Assembly: GCA_021804705.1 (NCBI GenBank)
Contig: JAJZHC010000044.1
Span: 1-9,123, forward strand
Direction of reading: 5' to 3'
DNA: 9,123 nt
Source: Pseudomonadota bacterium
GTDB lineage: Bacteria; Pseudomonadota; Gammaproteobacteria; Burkholderiales; Ferrovaceae
Shown here: positions 1-5,906 of the stretch, in pieces
Layout: every line of letters starts with the position of its first letter
Numbering within the stretch: position 1 is the stretch's first letter
The notes under the pieces: generated by a model
What the model saw: the letters and a program-made list of their open reading frames with translations, nothing else
What the model was told of the DNA's origin: nothing
The model's database searches: none
Program-made: the position numbers and the translations under genes

Positions 1-1
1 C

Positions 2-439
2 AATCGCCACCTTGAACAATACGGCCGCTATGGCCATGCCGTGCTCCCCGATGACGAACAAGGCTACGCCGGTCCCCTGGCAGGCATCGAACGGGCCCTG
101 GCGCACGCCCATGGCTCGCATGAAATGGTGGCCGTAGTTCCCTGCGACGCCCCCCTCCTGCCGCTTGATCTCGTCGGGCGGCTGCAGGCTGCGTTGCGCA
201 CAGATGATGCCGACATCGCCTATGCTGTCACGGTGGGTGGAGACCAGCCCGTGTTTGCCCTCATCAAAACCGCCCTGCTACCCAGCCTCTCCGAATATTT
301 GCGTGAAGGGGAGCGCAAGGTCCAGCGCTGGTACGCACGTTGCGCCACGGTCACCGTGCCCTTCGATGACTTGCCGCAAGCCTTTACCAACATCAATACA
401 CCGGAGATGCTGCACAGCGTCACGCCAGGGCCCCAATGA
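2..439 (+). CDS. mobA: Molybdenum cofactor guanylyltransferase MobA, 5' end missing
   Basis: MobA transfers GMP from GTP to Mo-molybdopterin to make the guanine dinucleotide form of the cofactor, in the cytoplasm. The reading frame is open from base 2, and the first visible residues (NRHLEQYGRYGHAVLPDD) already match the family, so the GTG at 41 is internal and the true start lies upstream of the window. About 145 codons are visible against a usual length near 195. The missing part should hold the N-terminal nucleotide-binding loop. Visible family motifs are GYAGPLAGIERAL, the metal-site segment VVPCDAPLLP, the DQPVFAL stretch, GERKVQRWY, and FTNINTPEML at the C-terminus. The stop overlaps the moeA start (ATGA), which fits a molybdenum cofactor pair. 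The family call is firm; only the 5' extent is unknown. Confidence 0.94.
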   Translation, partial: NRHLEQYGRYGHAVLPDDEQGYAGPLAGIERALAHAHGSHEMVAVVPCDAPLLPLDLVGRLQAALRTDDADIAYAVTVGGDQPVFALIKTALLPSLSEYLREGERKVQRWYARCATVTVPFDDLPQAFTNINTPEMLHSVTPGPQ

Positions 440-1683
440 ACACGATAAACAACGACTATGATCCACAGTCCATGACTGTGGATCAGGCACGGGCGGTGAT
501 CTCCCGCCACCTCAAACCTGTGGACAGCACCATGCGTGTGCCCGTACGCACCGCCCTGAACCGCTTTCTCGCAGAAGATGTGCTTTCTCCCATCGACGTA
601 CCAGCGCACGTCAATTCAGCCATGGATGGCTATGCCGTTCGTTTTGCCGATCTGGCTGCCGTTGGCGAAACGGAGCTCACCACCAGCGCCACGGTCCTTG
701 CCGGAGATGCCCCGCCGCCACCGCTGGCACCCGGACAGGCGGTACGTATCATGACCGGTGCCGCAATACCTGAAAACGCCGACACGGTGGTGATGCAGGA
801 GCAAACTCGACGGGAGGGAGATCGCGTATGGATTCAGCCAGGCCAGCACAATGGGCAGCATGTGCGTCAGGCAGGAGAAGACCTGCATAAGGGCGCTACT
901 GCTTTGCGCCGGGGAAAACGACTGCGTGCCGCCGAGTTGGGACTGATTGCCTCTCTGGGCATTGGAGAAGTCAGCGTATTCCGTCCCTTGCGCGTGGCTT
1001 TCTTTTCCACGGGAGACGAACTTGCTTCTATCGGCCAGCCTCTGGCTGAAGGGCAGATCTATGACAGCAATCGTTACACCCTTCATGGCATGCTCACCGC
1101 ACTGGGATTTGATTGTTTTGATCTGGGTGTGGTCCGTGACCATCCCGTGGCCATCGAAAACGCTTTCGAGGAAGCCTCCAGGATGGCCGACGTAGTCATC
1201 ACCAGTGGGGGTGTTTCAGTGGGTGAAGCAGATTTCATCAAGCCCTTGCTGGCACGGATGGGCGAAGTGGTGTTCTGGAAAATCGCCATTAAACCTGGTC
1301 GCCCACTGGCCTACGGGCATTTGGGCCCCTGTCACTTCTTTGGCCTGCCGGGCAACCCTGTGGCTGTCATGGTGACCTTTTACGCCTTCGTGCGCGACGC
1401 CTTGCTGACCCTGGCAGGCGCCAACCCCCTTCCCATCTCGCCCCGATGGGTCTTGCGCACCACCACACCGCTCAAAAAGGCACCCGGTCGCACCGAATTT
1501 CAACGCGGCATCGTCAGCCAAGACGCCCAGGGCGAATGGACGGTACGGTCCACCGGAAATCAGGGATCGGGTATTCTGCGATCCATGACTGAAGCCAACT
1601 GTTTTATCGTGCTTCCCCAGGACAGAGGGTCTGTGGAAGCGGGAGACGAAGTTGAGGTCCAATTGTTTGAAGGGTTGGTCTGA
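436..1683 (+). CDS. moeA: Molybdopterin molybdenumtransferase MoeA
   Basis: MoeA inserts molybdate into adenylylated molybdopterin, giving active molybdenum cofactor. The product is 415 aa; the E. coli protein is about 411. Visible motifs are NSAMDGYAVR (residues 60-69), MTGAAIPENADTVVMQE (106-122), STGDEL (191-196), GQIYDSN (206-212), TSGGVSVGEADF (256-267), KPGRPLAYG (286-294) and GLPGNPVA (303-310). These span the linker domain, the MoCF-like catalytic domain and the C-terminal beta-barrel domain. The ATG overlaps the mobA stop and has an AGGG at 427-430, five bases upstream, so this start is well supported. A second in-frame ATG at 472 lies in the loop of a strong inverted repeat (459-485) and is less likely. 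All domains look intact. Confidence 0.97.
   Translation: MNTINNDYDPQSMTVDQARAVISRHLKPVDSTMRVPVRTALNRFLAEDVLSPIDVPAHVNSAMDGYAVRFADLAAVGETELTTSATVLAGDAPPPPLAPGQAVRIMTGAAIPENADTVVMQEQTRREGDRVWIQPGQHNGQHVRQAGEDLHKGATALRRGKRLRAAELGLIASLGIGEVSVFRPLRVAFFSTGDELASIGQPLAEGQIYDSNRYTLHGMLTALGFDCFDLGVVRDHPVAIENAFEEASRMADVVITSGGVSVGEADFIKPLLARMGEVVFWKIAIKPGRPLAYGHLGPCHFFGLPGNPVAVMVTFYAFVRDALLTLAGANPLPISPRWVLRTTTPLKKAPGRTEFQRGIVSQDAQGEWTVRSTGNQGSGILRSMTEANCFIVLPQDRGSVEAGDEVEVQLFEGLV
459..485. repeat. Perfect 12-bp inverted repeat with 3-base loop inside moeA
   Basis: Bases 459-470 (TGATCCACAGTC) and 474-485 (GACTGTGGATCA) are exact reverse complements separated by CAT. As RNA this would be a long, tight hairpin beginning 23 bases after the A of the moeA start codon and covering roughly codons 8-17. 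As DNA it is a 27-bp near-palindrome that could bind a dimeric protein. The geometry is seen directly; no function is shown. Its outer nine bases differ from a DnaA box at one position in each arm, but similar near-matches occur elsewhere in the window. Confidence 0.85.
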
Positions 1684-1687
1684 TGCC

Positions 1688-2431
1688 ATGACGCGTCTGC
1701 ACGATTTACCGCTACGCAATCTTCAGTTTTATGCCACGGCACCCTACCCGTGCAGCTATCTGCCCGGGCTCGACGCACGCTCTCAAGTGGTGACCCCAGG
1801 CTACTTGATCGACCAGCCGCTCTACAGTGCCCTGGTGGATTCTGGCTTTCGGCGTAGCGGCGCATTCACCTATCGGCCGCATTGCGACCATTGCAATGCT
1901 TGCGTTCCAGTGCGCGTGGACGTCAATGCATTTCAGCCCAATCGCTCCCAGCGCCGCGCCTGGTGCCGTCATGGCCACCTCACGGCGCACCAGCAGCCCC
2001 TGCTTTTTAGCGCAGAGCATTACGCGCTCTACACCCGCTATCAACTGTCACGGCATCTGGAACGGGACATCGACCAGGACAGCCAGGAGCAGTACATCCA
2101 CTTCCTGTTGCAATCCACCATTCCCAGCCATCTGGTGGAGTTTCGCGAGGCGGGTGTCCTGCGCATGGTCAGCATCATTGACGAGCTGCAGCAAGGACTC
2201 TCTTCTGTCTATACTTTTTATGAGCCCGATCTGCCCAAGGCAAGTCTGGGAACCTACAACATCCTGTGGCAAATCGAACAGTGCAGAAGCCGCGGCCTGC
2301 CTTGGCTGTATCTGGGTTACTGGATCCGCCACAGTCAAAAAATGGCTTACAAAATCCATTTTCAGCCGCTGCAGGGCCTGGCCAGCTCACATTGGGCGCC
2401 ACTACCCCTTCCTGAAGTGGAGAACTGCTGA
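1688..2431 (+). CDS. bpt: Aspartate/glutamate leucyltransferase (Bpt, arginyl-transferase family)
   Basis: Bpt moves leucine from Leu-tRNA onto proteins with N-terminal Asp or Glu, marking them for ClpS/ClpAP degradation (bacterial N-end rule). The product is 247 aa from the ATG at 1688. This start is preferred over the upstream in-frame start at 1652 because it leaves a 4-bp gap after moeA and the sequence begins in the family style (MTRLHDLPLRNLQFY). Visible motifs are the N-terminal PCSYLPG (Cys22), GFRRSGAFTYRPHCDHCNAC (Cys66, Cys69, Cys72), and the C-terminal acyltransferase core with SSVYTFYEPD, SLGTYNILWQIEQ, LYLGYWI and KMAYK. A GAAGGG at 1669-1674 is rather far upstream, so coupling to moeA translation is likely. 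Leucyl rather than arginyl specificity is inferred from the bacterial subfamily. Confidence 0.95.
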   Translation: MTRLHDLPLRNLQFYATAPYPCSYLPGLDARSQVVTPGYLIDQPLYSALVDSGFRRSGAFTYRPHCDHCNACVPVRVDVNAFQPNRSQRRAWCRHGHLTAHQQPLLFSAEHYALYTRYQLSRHLERDIDQDSQEQYIHFLLQSTIPSHLVEFREAGVLRMVSIIDELQQGLSSVYTFYEPDLPKASLGTYNILWQIEQCRSRGLPWLYLGYWIRHSQKMAYKIHFQPLQGLASSHWAPLPLPEVENC

Positions 2432-3441
2432 TGCTCTATCCCCTGGCAAAGCGCCTGCTGTTCCAGATGGATGCAGAACAGGCCCACACCTTCACGCTCA
2501 AGGCTCTGAACCGGGCTGCCCACTGTGGGCTCGTTCAACCTGGTAAAGCCAGGATCGTGCTACCGCGCACCGTCATGGGACTAAACTTCCCCAACCCGTT
2601 GGGTATTGCCGCGGGCATGGATAAAAATGCCGAGTATCTCGATGGTCTGGGGGCGCTGGGTGTGGGCTTCGTAGAAGCAGGCACAGTCACTCCCCGGCCA
2701 CAGCCTGGCAACCCCAGGCCACGTGTATTCCGCCTGCCAGAAGTGGAAGGCGTCATCAACCGCCTGGGGTTCAACAATGATGGTGTAGATCACTTTCTGC
2801 AGCAAGTCTCCAGGACGCACTACCGCGGCATACTGGGTATCAACATCGGCAAGAATTTCGATACACCCATGGAAAATGCCGTTGACGATTATGTGAACGC
2901 GATGCGCCGGGTGTACCCTCACGCCCACTATGTGACGGTCAATATTTCCTCGCCCAACACGCGCAACCTGCGCGAACTGCAAGGCAGTGACGAACTCACG
3001 CGACTGCTCACCGCCATCAAGGGCGCACAGCGCGAACTGGCAGATCAAAGCGGGCGCCATGTACCCATCGCCCTCAAGATTGCGCCAGATCTGGAGCCTG
3101 CCCAAATTGATGCCATCGCCAAACTGTTGATTGCTCATGGCATGGATGGCGTCATTGCCACCAACACCACCATCAGCCGCAATACCATCGCGGCACATCC
3201 ATTGGCTCATGAAGGGGGAGGCCTGAGCGGCGCCCCATTGCATGACCTGTCACTGGCCGTAGTGCGACGGCTAGCGCATGCCCTGGATGGCGCTCTGCCC
3301 ATCATCGGGGTGGGAGGCATCAACAGCGTTGCCCATGCCAAGGCCATGCTGGACGCGGGCGCCTCCCTGATCCAGCTTTATACCGGCCTGATCTACAAGG
3401 GACCGGGACTGATCGACGAAATCCTGCAAGGGCTTGCATGA
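2431..3441 (+). CDS. pyrD: Dihydroorotate dehydrogenase (quinone), class 2
   Basis: PyrD oxidises dihydroorotate to orotate, the fourth step of pyrimidine synthesis, and passes electrons through FMN to membrane quinones. The product is 336 aa, the same length as E. coli PyrD. The N-terminal helical segment typical of class 2 enzymes is present (MLYPLAKRLLFQMDAEQAH), followed by the FMN barrel: GIAAGMDKN (58-66), GFVEAGTVTPRPQPGN (79-94), NRLGFNNDG (110-118), GINIGKN (136-142), NISSPNTRNLR (171-181, catalytic Ser at 174), IALKIAPDL (213-221), ATNTT (243-247), GGLSG (263-267) and PIIGVGGI (290-297). The start shares one base with the bpt stop (TGATG), and a GGAG at 2419-2422 sits eight bases upstream. 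It is an ordinary intact enzyme. Confidence 0.98.
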   Translation: MLYPLAKRLLFQMDAEQAHTFTLKALNRAAHCGLVQPGKARIVLPRTVMGLNFPNPLGIAAGMDKNAEYLDGLGALGVGFVEAGTVTPRPQPGNPRPRVFRLPEVEGVINRLGFNNDGVDHFLQQVSRTHYRGILGINIGKNFDTPMENAVDDYVNAMRRVYPHAHYVTVNISSPNTRNLRELQGSDELTRLLTAIKGAQRELADQSGRHVPIALKIAPDLEPAQIDAIAKLLIAHGMDGVIATNTTISRNTIAAHPLAHEGGGLSGAPLHDLSLAVVRRLAHALDGALPIIGVGGINSVAHAKAMLDAGASLIQLYTGLIYKGPGLIDEILQGLA

Positions 3442-3671
3442 GCACAGCAGCAGCGTTGCCCACCCTCTCCAACCGCACTCAAGTGGCAGTGATCCGGGAA
3501 GCGGAATGCATCGGCTGTTTTCGCTGCATCAAGGTTTGCCCAGAAAACGCGATACTGGGCGCGTCGCGCTGGATGCACACCGTGCTCTACGATCTGTGCA
3601 CCGGCTGTGAAAGCTGCCTGGCTCCATGCCCCGTGGATTGTATCGATCTCATCCCCGCAGCACCGCTATGA
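3438..3671 (+). CDS. Small RnfB/RsxB-type ferredoxin with two 4Fe-4S sites
   Basis: This 77-residue protein is almost only a double 4Fe-4S domain. Cysteines 24, 27, 30 and 34 form CxxCxxCxxxCP, and Cys54, 57, 60 and 64 repeat it; an extra Cys68 follows. The sequence between the clusters (ILGASRWMHTVLYDLCTGC) is characteristic of the C-terminal ferredoxin domain of RnfB/RsxB, a subunit of an electron-transport complex. The membrane anchor and N-terminal cluster domain of full RnfB are absent, so it should be soluble. The start overlaps the pyrD stop (ATGA) with AAGGG at 3428-3432; the stop overlaps nth. In E. coli, nth closes the rsx operon, so the pairing with nth is probably ancestral. Its partner is unknown. 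A generic low-potential electron carrier is the safest reading. Confidence 0.9.
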   Translation: MSTAAALPTLSNRTQVAVIREAECIGCFRCIKVCPENAILGASRWMHTVLYDLCTGCESCLAPCPVDCIDLIPAAPL

Positions 3672-4300
3672 AACCCGCTGATCGCGTTGCGCTATTTACT
3701 CGGTTGCAAACGGCCAATCCCCATCCCACCACCGAGCTGCACTACGCCAACCCGTTTCAATTACTGGTGGCTGTCATCCTGTCTGCGCAGGCCACGGACA
3801 AGAGCGTCAATCTCGCCACCGCCCCGCTCTTCAAAACCATCCGCACCCCCGCAGCGTTACTGGCTCTGGGCCATGAACGCTTCGAAAAGGCCATCCGGAC
3901 CATCGGGCTGTATCGCACCAAAGCCCGCAACGTAATGGCTACGGCCCGAACTCTGGACGAACAATTTGGTGGGGAGGTTCCCGATCGCCGCGAGGCTCTG
4001 GAGTCTCTCCCCGGCGTGGGGCGTAAAACAGCCAATGTGGTCCTCAATACCGCTTTTGGCCAGCCTACCATTGCCGTGGACACGCATATCTTTCGGGTAG
4101 CCAACCGTACCGGCCTCGCCCCTGGCAAGACTCCGCTAGAAGTGGAAATGAAATTGCTCAAGGCCGTCCCCGCAGCGTTCAGAAAAGATGCCCACCACTG
4201 GCTGATCCTGCACGGACGCTATGTCTGCAAGGCTCGCCAACCCGACTGCGCCCATTGCATCATCGTGGATTTGTGCGCTTATGGAGCGAAGCGTGTTTAA
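3668..4300 (+). CDS. nth: Endonuclease III (DNA glycosylase/AP lyase)
   Basis: Nth removes oxidised pyrimidines from DNA and nicks the abasic site, starting base excision repair. The product is 210 aa from the ATG at 3668, which overlaps the ferredoxin stop (ATGA). An upstream in-frame start at 3626 is rejected because it lies within the ferredoxin gene and adds non-homologous sequence. Key positions match E. coli numbering: helix-hairpin-helix LPGVGRKTA (114-122) with catalytic Lys120, Asp138 in VDTHIFRV, and the cluster ligands Cys187, Cys194, Cys197 and Cys203 in the C-x6-C-x2-C-x5-C pattern. LSAQATDKSVN (38-48) is the usual N-terminal helical motif. No strong ribosome binding site precedes it, so translation is probably coupled to the gene before it. 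Confidence 0.98.
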   Translation: MKPADRVALFTRLQTANPHPTTELHYANPFQLLVAVILSAQATDKSVNLATAPLFKTIRTPAALLALGHERFEKAIRTIGLYRTKARNVMATARTLDEQFGGEVPDRREALESLPGVGRKTANVVLNTAFGQPTIAVDTHIFRVANRTGLAPGKTPLEVEMKLLKAVPAAFRKDAHHWLILHGRYVCKARQPDCAHCIIVDLCAYGAKRV

Positions 4301-4712
4301 TCCATCGCGCAGCGAGGCGCGTCAATTCTTTTTTGAGGTCTGGCGCAAACAACGGGACAAAGCCCTGATGACCCCTCTGGAAAGCGTTGCCTGGGAAATC
4401 ATCAGCCATCATCCCGAATACCACGATCTCCTCGCGCATCCGGAACAGGCGCTAGAACGCGAATGGTTTCCGGAACAAGGCGAAAGCAACCCGTTTCTAC
4501 ACCTCGGTTTGCATCTTGCCGTGGAAGAACAGTTGTCCATTGACCAGCCACCTGGCATCAGGACAGCCTACGACCAGCTTTGTACCCGGCTCAAGGACGA
4601 GCATGCCGCGCGCCACCATGTGCTGGAGTGCCTGGCTGAAGTGGTCTGGGAATCACAGCGTCACGGAACCCCCCTCGACGGAGCGCGATATCTGGAGCTG
4701 ATCAGGAAGTAG
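4293..4712 (+). CDS. DUF1841 family protein of unknown function
   Basis: This is recognised as DUF1841, a proteobacterial family without an established function. From the GTG at 4293 the product is 139 aa. That start is chosen because family members begin MFNPSR and a GGAG (4283-4286) lies six bases upstream; the in-frame ATG at 4281 (four residues longer) remains possible. Notable segments are FNPSRSEARQFFFEVWRK at the N-terminus, HHPEYHDLL (39-47), the best conserved block EQGESNPFLHLGLHLAVEEQ (61-80), SIDQPPGIR (82-90), and KDEHAARHHVLECL (101-114). The regular His and Glu residues in the last three blocks could be a metal site, but this is only inference. It is predicted cytoplasmic and helical, with no signal peptide. 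It overlaps nth by 8 bp and closes the operon; its 3' end overlaps the convergent dnaQ. Confidence 0.88.
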   Translation: MFNPSRSEARQFFFEVWRKQRDKALMTPLESVAWEIISHHPEYHDLLAHPEQALEREWFPEQGESNPFLHLGLHLAVEEQLSIDQPPGIRTAYDQLCTRLKDEHAARHHVLECLAEVVWESQRHGTPLDGARYLELIRK

Positions 4713-5409
4713 GAAGCGCCTTTTTCCAAAGGCATTGGCCTTTACTGACCTGTTCAATCTTCTCCAGCTGTTGCATGTGCCCGTCCAGTTCGTCGAGGCT
4801 GGCATACTGCACCCTGAGAGGTTTCACCGGACGTTGAATCGAAACGCGCGTCGGACCCGAGGAGTGCCCGGGGTCCTCCATCATCAGCGTTTCCTGTCCA
4901 CGGGTCATGGCAAGGTAGACATCTCCCAACAATTCGGCATCGAGCAGAGCGCCGTGGAAGGTGCGCTTCGAATTATCAATGCCGTAGCGTTCGCACAGGG
5001 CATCCAGTGTATTGCGTTTGCCAGGATGCAGTTCGCGGGCCACCATCAGGGTATCCACCACCTGTGGGCAACGCACTGACAGGGGCTCGCGTCCCAATTG
5101 CTTGAGCTCATGGTTGATGAACCCTATGTCAAAGGCGGCGTTGTGAATGACCAGTTCAGCACCGTCCACGAATTCCAGAAACTCCTCAACCACCTCTGCA
5201 AAACGGGGCTTGTCCGCCAAAAATGCCGTGGTCAGGCCATGTTTTTGCAAGGCGCCAGGATCACTCTCTCGGTCCGGATTGAGGTATTTGTGGAAATGCT
5301 TGCCGGTGCGTCGGCGCTGAACGATTTCAACCAATCCGATTTCAATGACGCGATGCCCTTTGGCAGGCTCAAGCCCGGTGGTTTCCGTATCCAGGATGAT
5401 CTGTCTCAT
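4702..5409 (-). CDS. dnaQ: DNA polymerase III epsilon subunit (3'-5' proofreading exonuclease)
   Basis: Epsilon removes misincorporated nucleotides and binds the alpha subunit and the beta clamp in the replicase core. The product is 235 aa; E. coli DnaQ is 243. All three exonuclease motifs are present: ExoI DTETTG (Asp7, Glu9), ExoII HNAAFDIGF (Asp94), and ExoIII HGALLDAELL (His152, Asp157). QETLMM (172-177), just after the nuclease domain, sits where the E. coli clamp-binding motif lies. The remaining tail should bind alpha. The start overlaps the rnhA stop by 4 bp (ATGA), and a GC hairpin (5410-5421) abuts the start codon. The stop lies 11 bp inside the 3' end of the convergent DUF1841 gene. 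In E. coli rnhA and dnaQ are divergent; here they run the same way. Confidence 0.97.
   Translation of the reverse strand: MRQIILDTETTGLEPAKGHRVIEIGLVEIVQRRRTGKHFHKYLNPDRESDPGALQKHGLTTAFLADKPRFAEVVEEFLEFVDGAELVIHNAAFDIGFINHELKQLGREPLSVRCPQVVDTLMVARELHPGKRNTLDALCERYGIDNSKRTFHGALLDAELLGDVYLAMTRGQETLMMEDPGHSSGPTRVSIQRPVKPLRVQYASLDELDGHMQQLEKIEQVSKGQCLWKKALPTS
4718..4743. other. Three alternating 6-bp arms at the convergent gene ends
   Basis: GCCTTT (4718-4723), AAAGGC (4728-4733) and GCCTTT (4738-4743) are spaced by TTCC and ATTG. The middle arm can pair with either neighbour, giving two mutually exclusive four-base-loop hairpins. The element lies just past the DUF1841 stop and within the last codons of dnaQ. 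It is where a shared terminator for the two convergent operons would be expected, but neither strand has a proper U-run after the stem, so a terminator role is weakly supported. Confidence 0.35.
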
Positions 5410-5858
5410 GGGGCAGGCCCCGCCAACCCCTGGTTGGCAAGCTCGTCAGCGCGTTCATTGCCAGGATTACCGGCATGACCCTTCACCCAGCGCCAGTCAA
5501 TCTCGTGCCTCGGTGCTTCTTGGGCCAGCATCATCCACAAATCAGCATTCTTGACCGGTTGCCTGCTGGCCGTTTTCCAGCCATTGCGCTGCCAGCCCTT
5601 GATCCACTCCGTAATCCCCTTCTGGACATACTGGGAATCCGTGTGGAGGATCACCTGACAAGGACGCTTCAAGGCCTTGAGCGCCTCGATGACAGCCGTC
5701 AGTTCCATGCGATTGTTGGTGGTCTGCGCGGCGCCGCCCCTGAGTTCCCGTCGCACGCCCTGGCAATCCAGCAACGCTCCCCATCCTCCAGGACCAGGAT
5801 TGCCCTTGCATGCACCGTCGGTGTAGATTTCTACGATAGTACTTTTATTTTCTGTCAC
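5406..5858 (-). CDS. rnhA: Ribonuclease HI
   Basis: RNase HI cuts the RNA strand of RNA-DNA hybrids, removing R-loops and primer remnants. From the GTG at 5858 the product is 150 aa (E. coli, 155). The core begins EIYTDGACKGNPGPGGWG and carries the four catalytic acids Asp14, Glu52, Asp74 and Asp138, plus His128 in VKGHAGNPGNERAD. The C-terminal handle-type segment GWQRNGWKTASRQPVKN is present. An ATG at 5900 would add 14 residues, but that stretch is extremely AT-rich, uses repeated ATA codons and lacks family similarity, so GTG is preferred. No Shine-Dalgarno sequence precedes the GTG. It follows the methyltransferase gene by 48 bp (6 bp if the ATG is used) and overlaps dnaQ by 4 bp. Confidence 0.95.
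   Translation of the reverse strand: MTENKSTIVEIYTDGACKGNPGPGGWGALLDCQGVRRELRGGAAQTTNNRMELTAVIEALKALKRPCQVILHTDSQYVQKGITEWIKGWQRNGWKTASRQPVKNADLWMMLAQEAPRHEIDWRWVKGHAGNPGNERADELANQGLAGPAP
5410..5421 (-). promoter_or_regulatory. Possible hairpin sequestering the dnaQ ribosome binding site
   Basis: On the minus strand GGGGCCTGCCCC sits directly before the dnaQ ATG. The GGGG is the only purine-rich candidate for ribosome binding (eight bases before the ATG), and it can pair with the CCCC next to the start codon. Because the segment lies inside the end of rnhA, ribosomes finishing rnhA would melt it, which would couple dnaQ output to rnhA translation. The stem is seen directly; the control role is inferred. 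Confidence 0.35.
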
Positions 5859-5906
5859 AAATAATTGTTTTATATATATTTTTATAAACAAGCAAACCAT
5901 TGCCCA
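5859..5906 (-). promoter_or_regulatory. AT-rich gap before rnhA with promoter-like sequence
   Basis: Bases 5859-5891 contain only one G and one C in 33 positions, in sharp contrast with the GC-rich surroundings. On the minus strand a TTGCTT (5895-5890) and a TATAAA (5874-5869) are separated by 15 bases, short of the ideal 17, and would start transcription only a few bases before the rnhA GTG. An imperfect inverted repeat (TTGTTT at 5865-5870, AAACAA at 5886-5891) is also present. A promoter for rnhA-dnaQ is the simplest reading; an AT-rich translation enhancer or a regulator site is also possible. Confidence 0.4.

Noticed and set aside
41..439. GTG at 41 as the mobA start
   Set aside because: In-frame residues upstream of it already match MobA, so the gene is cut by the window edge rather than starting there.
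459..485. Paired DnaA boxes in the moeA inverted repeat
   Set aside because: Each arm has one mismatch to TTATCCACA, and another one-mismatch copy occurs at 5531-5539 inside rnhA; there is no cluster, AT-rich unwinding region or dnaA gene beside it, so an origin is not supported.
616..1143. Long open frame on the minus strand inside moeA
   Set aside because: It lies opposite a fully conserved MoeA frame and shows no recognisable domain; such shadows are common in GC-rich DNA.
2581..3243. A 220-codon minus-strand open frame opposite pyrD
   Set aside because: PyrD motifs cover the whole stretch on the plus strand, and the opposite translation has no family features.
5865..5891. Inverted repeat TTGTTT/AAACAA as a rho-independent terminator after the methyltransferase gene
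   Set aside because: The stem is almost all A-T pairs and imperfect, so it would be unstable as RNA; it is noted instead as part of a possible promoter region.
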